The translations under genes and the position numbers were made by a program. From positions 108,231 through 172,230 of the forward strand of contig NZ_LGEG01000114.1 in assembly GCF_001280125.1 (NCBI RefSeq): a stretch of DNA of 64,000 nt, read 5' to 3'. The stretch comes from Streptomyces sp. NRRL F-6492 (GTDB lineage Bacteria > Actinomycetota > Actinomycetes > Streptomycetales > Streptomycetaceae). Below, piece by piece: positions 58,970 through 64,000 of this stretch (its first letter is position 1; every line of letters begins with the position of its first letter). The notes beneath the pieces were generated by a model that was given only the letters and a program-made list of their open reading frames with translations, was not told where the DNA came from and did not search any database.

Positions 58970-59169
58970 CGCGGCGTCCCGTGTGCACCACTTCCAGGCG
59001 TGTGCGGGGCGGACAAGTGGGCTCGGCTGCCATGGGGTTCTCCGGTGGCTCCAGCGGTCGCCCGCGCGACGGAAACTCGGATGCGGGTTCCGCACGGTCG
59101 CCCTAGGCTGCGCCCGCGGGGAAGGCGGTGCGCCGTGAAGGCCGCCGATGGACCGGAGAAACAAGGGAC

Positions 59170-59931
59170 ATGACCAGCCGACTGTTCGCGATCTGCTTCC
59201 GTACGACCCAGCCGTCTGATCTGGCGCGGTTCTGGTCCGGCCTCCTGGGCTGGGAACCGGCCGTCGGCCCGGACGACGGCGTCGCGATCCTGCCTCCCGA
59301 CGCCACCGGGTTCCGCATCCGTTTCCTGCCGGACCGGGAGCCGAGGACCGGCCGGAACCGGGCCCACTTCGACCTGACGAGCGCCTCCCCGGAGCAGCAG
59401 CGGCAGACGGTGGCCAGGGCGCTGGAGTCCGGCGGGGAGCACATCGACGTGGGCCAGCTCCCGGAGGACGAACACGTGGTGCTCGCCGATCCGGACGGCA
59501 ACGAGTTCTGCGTCATCGAGCCGGGCAACAAGTTCCTCGCCGACACCGGTTCCATCGGGGCGCTGGCCTGCGACGGCACCCAGGCGGTCGGCTACTTCTG
59601 GAGCGAGGCGCTGGGGTGGCCGCTGGTCTGGGACCAGGACCAGGAGACCGCGATCCAATCGCCCGACGGCGGTACGAAGATCACATGGGGCGGTCCTCCG
59701 GTGGCGCCGAAGACGGGCGCGAACCGGCTGTACTTCGAGCTGTCGCTCCCCGCCGGCGCCGACCGGGAGGCGGAGCTGGACCGCCTGATCTCACTCGGCG
59801 CCACGCGCGCCGACGGTGACGGCGGCACGGGCATCGGCGGCGGCACCGGTGAGGGCGACGACGGCCGGGTGATGCTGCTCGATCCCGACGGCAACGAGTT
59901 CTCCGTACGGATGCCCCGGCAGCGGGGCTGA
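59170..59931 (+). CDS. Two-domain VOC (glyoxalase/bleomycin-resistance fold) protein (253 aa)
   Basis: ATG 59170 follows GGAGAAACAAGGGAC. Two VOC halves: residues 1-120 (ICFRTTQPSDLARFWSGLLG, HFDLTSASPEQQ, VLADPDGNEFCVIEP) and 135-253 (AVGYFWSEALGWPLVWDQDQ, LYFELSLPAG, LLDPDGNEFSVRM). Each half ends with the usual DPDGNEF motif. Such tandem VOC proteins bind or modify small hydrophobic ligands; the enzyme activity cannot be read from sequence. A Gly-rich loop (GGTGIGGGTGEGDDG) precedes the last strand. Convergent with the binding-protein gene, with a short hairpin between. Confidence 0.9.
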   Translation: MTSRLFAICFRTTQPSDLARFWSGLLGWEPAVGPDDGVAILPPDATGFRIRFLPDREPRTGRNRAHFDLTSASPEQQRQTVARALESGGEHIDVGQLPEDEHVVLADPDGNEFCVIEPGNKFLADTGSIGALACDGTQAVGYFWSEALGWPLVWDQDQETAIQSPDGGTKITWGGPPVAPKTGANRLYFELSLPAGADREAELDRLISLGATRADGDGGTGIGGGTGEGDDGRVMLLDPDGNEFSVRMPRQRG

Positions 59932-59983
59932 CGCCGCCGGGACATCCCCTCGCGGTCACCTGGGCCCGGACGCACCGTCGGGG

Positions 59984-60009
59984 CGGCTCCGGACAGGCCG
60001 GGGGAGCCG
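59984..60009. terminator. Hairpin between the convergent VOC and binding-protein genes
   Basis: CGGCTCC (59984-59990) pairs with GGAGCCG (60003-60009), loop 12 nt. It may serve both convergent transcripts. Confidence 0.45.
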
Positions 60010-60059
60010 TCACGGGGGCCGCGCCGGTGGTGAGGTCCCGGCCCTCGTCCGCCCCGCCC

Positions 60060-61625
60060 CTATCCTTCCGGCTCCTGCCGGCGCAGTTCCCACAGGCGCC
60101 ATACGCCGCTGCTGTCGGCGACGAGGTAATGACCGCCGGCGATGGAGGGGCGGGTCGCCACGTAACTCTTCTTCTGCCAGAGGGGCACCAGGGGCACGTC
60201 CTCGGCGATCACCCGCTGGATCCTCCGGAGCTGCGGGACGGTCCTGGCGCGGTCGGCGAACTGCTGCGTGGCCTTGATCGAGCTGTCGATCTCGGCCGAG
60301 GAATAGCCGTTGTAAAGGGTGTTGCCGCTTCCCACGAGCGGTTGGACGAAGGTGTCCGGGTCGGGGAAGTCGGGGTTCCACTGCAGGATGTAGGCGTCGA
60401 ATTCGCCTTTCTTGTACCGCTCCTGGTACGTGACCCAGTCGCCTTCCTCGATCAGCTCGACCTCGAACAGTCCCTTCCTTTCCAGTTGTTCCTTCAATTC
60501 GTGTGCCTCGACGGCGGCGGTGCCGACCTGGTGGCCCAGCTTGATGCGTACGGGCGAGGAGAGGCCGGCGGCGCGCAGGTGCCGCGCCGCCCACTCCGGA
60601 TCCGATTCGGGATACACGTCGTAGAAGTCGGTGCCGTGTCCCGTGACGCCCCGGGGGACGAGTGAGTACAGCGGCGACACGGTGTCCTTGAACACCGTGT
60701 TCGCCAGGCGCCCCCGGTTGACGAGGGCGGCGACGGCCCTGCGGGCCGCGACGTCCGCCAGAGGCCGGTGCGACGGGCGCGTGTTGAGGACGAGATAGCG
60801 CCCCACCGTGCTTTCTCCGGTGAAGAGGCGCACCTCCGGATCCTTTCCGTTCTCGACGGTCGCCAGCGTCGCGGCGGTGAGCCCGGAGAAGGCGACGTCG
60901 ATCCTCCTCGCGTTCCACGCCCGCTCCACGTCCTGGGACGTCTTGTAGTAGCGGACCTCGACCGGCTTGCCCTTCCTGGCCACGGCCCCCTTGTACGCGG
61001 CGTTCGGGACGAGGCCCACCCGCACGCCCTCCCGGTAGGAGGAGACGACGTAGGGGCCCGAGCCCGCCCCGCTCTGCCGCGTCCGGAGCGCGGAGCGGGG
61101 GAACTCGGCCGGATCGACGATGGAACCCGCGGGCGTGGCGATCTTGGAGGGCCAGGTGGCGTCCGCCGCCGCCAGGTGGAACGTCACGGAGGAACCGCTC
61201 GCCTCCACGGAGCGGAGGTTCGCGAACAGCGGCGACGGCCCGAGCGGGTCCCGGATGGCGAGGACGCGCTCGAAGGAGTGCTTCACGGCCGCGGCGGTGA
61301 GCGGATGCCCGTTGGAGAACCTGAGGCCGTCGCGCACCGTGCAGCGGTAGGTGGTCAGGGAACGGGTGAAGGCGCACGACGCGGCCGCGTCGAGCCGGGG
61401 GGCGGCCGCTCCGGGGTCGAACGTGAGCAGGCCTTGGTAGATGTTGCTGTACAGCGCCCAGGACCCGCTGTCGTACCCTCCTGCGGGATCCAGGTGGGTG
61501 AGGCTGTTCGCCGTGCCGATGACGATGGGGTCCTCCGTCGGCTTCGTCAGCGGGAGCAGCCGGTAACCGCAGGCCACCAGTAAGGCGCAGGTCCCTGCCG
61601 CGATGCCGAGACGACTGAGCTTCAT
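60060..61625 (-). CDS. ABC transporter family 5 substrate-binding lipoprotein (521 aa)
   Basis: ATG 61625 with GGAAGG upstream. A lipoprotein signal (MKLSRLGIAAGTCALLVACG) gives a lipobox Cys at 19. The mature protein follows the oligopeptide/nickel-binding (SBP_bac_5) plan: IVIGTANSLTHLDPAGGYD, NIYQGLLTF, CTVRDGLRFSNGHPLTAAAV, FERVLAI, GSGPYVVSSYREG, YLVLNTR, PLADVAARRAVAALVNR and LQWNPDFPDPDTFVQPL. The C-terminal part (PLVPLWQKKSYVATRPSI) is complete. No permease or ATPase genes follow, so it is an orphan binding protein that may use a transporter encoded elsewhere. The ligand is probably a peptide. Confidence 0.93.
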   Translation of the reverse strand: MKLSRLGIAAGTCALLVACGYRLLPLTKPTEDPIVIGTANSLTHLDPAGGYDSGSWALYSNIYQGLLTFDPGAAAPRLDAAASCAFTRSLTTYRCTVRDGLRFSNGHPLTAAAVKHSFERVLAIRDPLGPSPLFANLRSVEASGSSVTFHLAAADATWPSKIATPAGSIVDPAEFPRSALRTRQSGAGSGPYVVSSYREGVRVGLVPNAAYKGAVARKGKPVEVRYYKTSQDVERAWNARRIDVAFSGLTAATLATVENGKDPEVRLFTGESTVGRYLVLNTRPSHRPLADVAARRAVAALVNRGRLANTVFKDTVSPLYSLVPRGVTGHGTDFYDVYPESDPEWAARHLRAAGLSSPVRIKLGHQVGTAAVEAHELKEQLERKGLFEVELIEEGDWVTYQERYKKGEFDAYILQWNPDFPDPDTFVQPLVGSGNTLYNGYSSAEIDSSIKATQQFADRARTVPQLRRIQRVIAEDVPLVPLWQKKSYVATRPSIAGGHYLVADSSGVWRLWELRRQEPEG

Positions 61626-61691
61626 GAAATCGCCTTCCGCCCTGTTCGGGGCACGTGTCGAAGGTCGGCCGTTCTCCGCCGGCGGGCATGC

Positions 61692-61730
61692 CGGACGGCC
61701 CCGGCGGAGGGGAGCCGCCGGGGCCGTCCG
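61692..61730 (-). terminator. Terminator after the subtilisin-like protease gene
   Basis: A perfect 16-bp stem (CGGACGGCCCCGGCGG at 61692-61707 with its complement at 61715-61730) and a 7-nt loop, 39 bp after the protease stop codon. Confidence 0.75.
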
Positions 61731-61769
61731 TCGTCGGGGAAGGAAGAACGGTCGGTGTCGGGGCCGGAC

Positions 61770-63236
61770 TCAGCCGCCGGTGACGGCGTTCAGGGTCTTG
61801 GTCGCGTCGGAGAGGCCGGCGCCGCAGCCGCCGGAGCAGGTCCCGGGCAGCGCGAGGGTGTTGCTCTTGATCGTCTGCTCGACCTGGGCGGGGGTGAGGG
61901 AGGGGTTCTTCTGCTTCAGCAGCGCGGCCAGGCCCGCGATGTGCGGGGCGGCCATGCTGGTGCCCTGGTAGGAGGCGTAGCTCTCGTCGCCAGGGGACTT
62001 GGTCCCCTTGTTGAGCGTGGACAGGATGCCGTCCGCGGTACGCGGGGAGGTCTCGCCGCCGGGGGCGGTGACGTCGACGACCTTGCCGTAGTTGGAGTAG
62101 GCGGCGCGGTTGCCCTCGCGGTCGGAGGCGGCGACGGTGACGACGTCGGCGCAGCCGGCCGGGCTGTAGGCGGCGGCGTCCGTGTTGTCGTTGCCGGCGG
62201 ACACGACGACGGTGGTGCCCCGGTCCCTGGCGGCCTTGAGGGCGGCGTTGTAGGCCTGGTCGCAGGTGAACTTGCCGCCCAGGCTCATGTTGACGACCGC
62301 GGCGGGGTTCTTGTTGGCGGGCACGCCGGTCACGGTTCCGCCCGACGCCCAGGTGACGGCGTCGATGATGTCGGAGGTCGTTCCGCCGCACCTGCCCAGG
62401 ACGCGGACCGGCAGGATGTTCGCCCCGTGGGCCACGCCGACCGTGCCGGACCCGTTGGCCGCGGCCGCGATCGTGCCGGCGACGTGGGTGCCGTGCCAGG
62501 AGCTGTTCCTGTCGCCGGACGGAACGGGGTTGCCGTTCTTGTCCTTGCCGCACTCGCCCTTCTTCAGCCAGTCCCCGGCGTCGGAGGGGTCGTTGTCGCG
62601 GCCTCCGCCGTCGTTGGCCGTCCAGGTGTCGGAGATGAAGTCGTAGCCGGGCAGCACCTTGGAGCTCAGCTCGGTGTGCTCGGTGATGCCGGTGTCGAGG
62701 ACCGCGACGGTGACGCCCTTGCCGGTGGCCTGCTTCCAGGCCGAAGGAACGTTCATGCCGGCGGTGGTCTCGTACAGGTCCCACTGGGCCTTGTACTCGG
62801 CGGGGTCGACCGCGGTGGCGTACACCCGGCGGTCGGGGACGACGTAGGCGACGTCCGGGTCGGCCAGGAAGGCCGCCGCGACCTTCTGCGCGTCCCGGAC
62901 CTCGTCGGCCTCGGGCAGTTCGACCAGCGCCGCGCCCGTGCCCAGGCGGCGTTCGAAGGAGACCGGCTCGCCGGCCTTGCCGGCCTTGGCCTCGGCGTCC
63001 TTCTCCGCCGCCGTGTTCGACTTCGCCTCCGCGGCCCGGGGCTTGTACCCGACGATGAAGCCCTGGACGAGCTCGGTGGCGGCGGTGGGGGCGGCGGTCG
63101 CGGGGGCGGCGACCCGGCCGGCGTCGGAGGGGCGGGCCGTGTCGGAGGATCCGCCGGCGAAGGCGATGCCGGTGCTCATCACCGCGGCGGCCGCCACGAC
63201 CGCGACGGATATGCGGAGGGGGGTAAAACCGTGCAC
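61770..63236 (-). CDS. Secreted subtilisin-like serine protease (S8, 488 aa)
   Basis: GTG 63236 has AAAGGAAACGAA just upstream; a longer frame to 63509 is unlikely. Signal peptide about 1-29 (LRISVAVVAAAAVMSTGIAF). A propeptide (to about 145) with an inhibitor-I9-like ELVQGFIVGYKP start is followed by the catalytic domain. Asp181 (AVLDTGI), His248 (SWHGTHVAG), Asn349 oxyanion (VVSAGND) and Ser427 (GTSMAAPH) are all present. Several Cys pairs (KGECG, GRCGG, FTCDQ, GTCSGGCG) suggest disulfides. No C-terminal membrane helix follows, so it is not a mycosin of the T7SS. It is an extracellular general protease of the streptomycete type. Confidence 0.94.
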   Translation of the reverse strand: MHGFTPLRISVAVVAAAAVMSTGIAFAGGSSDTARPSDAGRVAAPATAAPTAATELVQGFIVGYKPRAAEAKSNTAAEKDAEAKAGKAGEPVSFERRLGTGAALVELPEADEVRDAQKVAAAFLADPDVAYVVPDRRVYATAVDPAEYKAQWDLYETTAGMNVPSAWKQATGKGVTVAVLDTGITEHTELSSKVLPGYDFISDTWTANDGGGRDNDPSDAGDWLKKGECGKDKNGNPVPSGDRNSSWHGTHVAGTIAAAANGSGTVGVAHGANILPVRVLGRCGGTTSDIIDAVTWASGGTVTGVPANKNPAAVVNMSLGGKFTCDQAYNAALKAARDRGTTVVVSAGNDNTDAAAYSPAGCADVVTVAASDREGNRAAYSNYGKVVDVTAPGGETSPRTADGILSTLNKGTKSPGDESYASYQGTSMAAPHIAGLAALLKQKNPSLTPAQVEQTIKSNTLALPGTCSGGCGAGLSDATKTLNAVTGG

Positions 63237-63406
63237 TTCGTTTCCTTTCGCGTCCGATCGGGCAAAGGGTCTGCCGTCACGGGAGGGGGGTGAACACGGG
63301 AGTTCCGGCGCACGGGCGCACGAGGGCGCCCACGGGCTCGACTCCTGCTTTTCCGGTACCGCCCGTTCCTTGGGTGTGTGGGGGGTGGGGGCGGTCGTGG
63401 TGCGTA

Positions 63407-63442
63407 CGAGGGGCGGTGGGCCGATGCGCCCGTGGCCCCTCG
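63407..63442 (-). terminator. Hairpin downstream of the P-domain gene
   Basis: CGAGGGGC at 63407-63414 with GCCCCTCG at 63435-63442; inner GGGC and GCCC can extend the stem. No U-tract. It may end the upstream transcript or lie in the protease leader. Confidence 0.4.
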
Positions 63443-63583
63443 TGGTGCGGCCGGCCGCCGGGGGTGGCGGGTGGCCGACCGGTGAGCGGAAACCTACGAA
63501 CGCGGCCACCGGGGGGCTATCCGGGTGCCCGCATGTACGGACACCTATTTATTTCGGCGGCCGTTCACCACCCTGTGGTTTCT

Positions 63584-63609
63584 CGCCCGGGGGCGGTACG
63601 GGCCGGGCG
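63584..63609 (-). terminator. Terminator-like hairpin after the P-domain gene
   Basis: CGCCCGG (63584-63590) pairs with CCGGGCG (63603-63609), loop 12 nt, starting 42 bp after the stop codon at 63652. Confidence 0.5.
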
Positions 63610-63651
63610 TCCGCAGCGGCCCGTGGGCCGTCGTCCCGCGGGCCGGACCGG

Positions 63652-64000
63652 TCAGAAGGTCAGCCGGAAGGCGTCGACGTGTCCGGTGTCCTGGGCGGAG
63701 ACGTCCTGGACCCGCAGCTTCCAGGTGCCGTCGGCCGTCTCGCCGGAGGCGTCGACGGTGTAGGTGGTCCGGACGTCGTCCGCGGAGTCCGTACCGCTGC
63801 GGTCCTTCAGCCGGTACGCGGTGCCGTCGGGGGCCACCAGGTCCACGACCAGGTCGCCGCGGTAGGTGTGGACGACGTCCACGCCGACCTCGAGCGAGGC
63901 CGGGGCGTTGCCGGTGACGCCGGTGACGTCGACCGTCGAGGTGACGGCGGCGCCGTTGTCCGGGACGGCGACGTCGGCGGTGTTCTCGAAGACCTTGCCG
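63652..64000 (-). CDS. C-terminal P-domain of a secreted protein, probably a protease (5' end beyond window)
   Basis: Only the last 115 residues are visible, open to the right edge. They read as a proprotein-convertase P (P/Homo B) domain: VFENTADVAVPDNGAAV, STVDVTGVTGNAPASLEVGV, DVVHTYRGDLVVDLVAPDG, TAYRLKDRSGTDSADDV and DGTWKLRVQDVSAQDTGHVD. In Streptomyces such domains usually end secreted S8 or other peptidases. The catalytic part lies outside the window, so the class is not known. It is on the same strand as the subtilisin-like gene, 415 bp upstream of it. Confidence 0.85.
   Translation of the reverse strand, partial: GKVFENTADVAVPDNGAAVTSTVDVTGVTGNAPASLEVGVDVVHTYRGDLVVDLVAPDGTAYRLKDRSGTDSADDVRTTYTVDASGETADGTWKLRVQDVSAQDTGHVDAFRLTF

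Larger units (their letters stand above)
63237..63651. other. 415-bp intergenic region with hairpins and an AT-rich stretch
   Basis: No convincing gene. Two dyads are seen: CGCCCGG/CCGGGCG (63584-63609) and CGAGGGGC/GCCCCTCG (63407-63442). The latter has an inner GGGC/GCCC pair. A notably AT-rich run, ACACCTATTTATTTCGG (63541-63557), stands out in this GC-rich DNA and may mark a promoter or regulator site for the protease gene. Confidence 0.5.

Noticed and set aside
61770..63236. Subtilisin-like protease as the missing T7SS mycosin
   Set aside because: It has no C-terminal membrane helix, lies 26 kb away from the eccC operon and lacks the regulon promoter.
1..64000. tRNA or rRNA genes, CRISPR arrays, insertion sequences, replication origin
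   Set aside because: Looked for in the gaps and on both strands; no cloverleaf, spacer array, transposase motif or terminal inverted repeats of an IS was found.

Overview
The window is very GC-rich (>70% by eye), with long ORFs whose third codon positions are almost all G or C, frequent GTG starts, GA-rich ribosome binding sites and large regulators and secreted enzymes typical of Streptomyces or a close relative. I saw no tRNA, rRNA, insertion sequence or CRISPR array.

Region 1 (1-35,202) is a type VII (ESX/WXG100) secretion locus. The core machinery is eccC (plus strand, 28,556) and eccD-eccB (minus strand). Around it lie an Esx-like pair (24,582 and 24,190), and a four-gene operon of a small helical protein, a 753-aa WXG protein, a YbaB-like protein and a 102-aa WXG100-like protein. 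A single 18.3-kb gene encodes a 6,099-aa secreted polymorphic toxin-like protein, followed by a 140-aa putative immunity gene and a membrane protein cut by the window start. Downstream of eccC, overlapping it by an ATGA, is an 861-aa locus protein and then a broken methyltransferase gene. The main discovery is a promoter element, TGAACC-N17-CGTT, found at eight places. All eight lie in intergenic DNA of this locus, point at its transcription units, and end 43-58 nt before the start codon. This implies one ECF-type sigma factor switching on the whole secretion system, its substrates and the immunity gene together. I found no copy elsewhere in the window. No mycosin or EccE gene is visible here.

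Region 2 (35,199-45,533) holds the methyltransferase remnant, a DipZ-type CcdA-thioredoxin protein, two small genes (an 81-aa zinc ribbon and a 59-aa membrane protein) and a 2,105-aa secreted RHS/YD-repeat protein whose tip contains a membrane hairpin. A long apparently non-coding stretch follows.

Region 3 (45,534-54,185) carries a secreted peptidoglycan-recognition amidase, a hypothetical gene, a secreted beta-rich protein overlapping a Fic-domain gene, an Lrp/AsnC regulator and a large LuxR-type ATPase regulator.

Region 4 (54,186-56,675) is partly decayed: an HxlR regulator fragment fused to an alpha/beta-hydrolase fragment, a small gene preceded by a 38-bp tandem repeat, an intact short-chain dehydrogenase, and a GlcG/HbpS gene with its middle missing.

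Region 5 (56,812-64,000) starts with a cysteine-ending leader peptide and hairpin in front of a Tat-exported sulfatase, suggesting sulfur-responsive attenuation. A two-domain VOC protein, an oligopeptide-binding lipoprotein, a subtilisin-like protease and the 3' end of a protein with a proprotein-convertase-like P domain follow.
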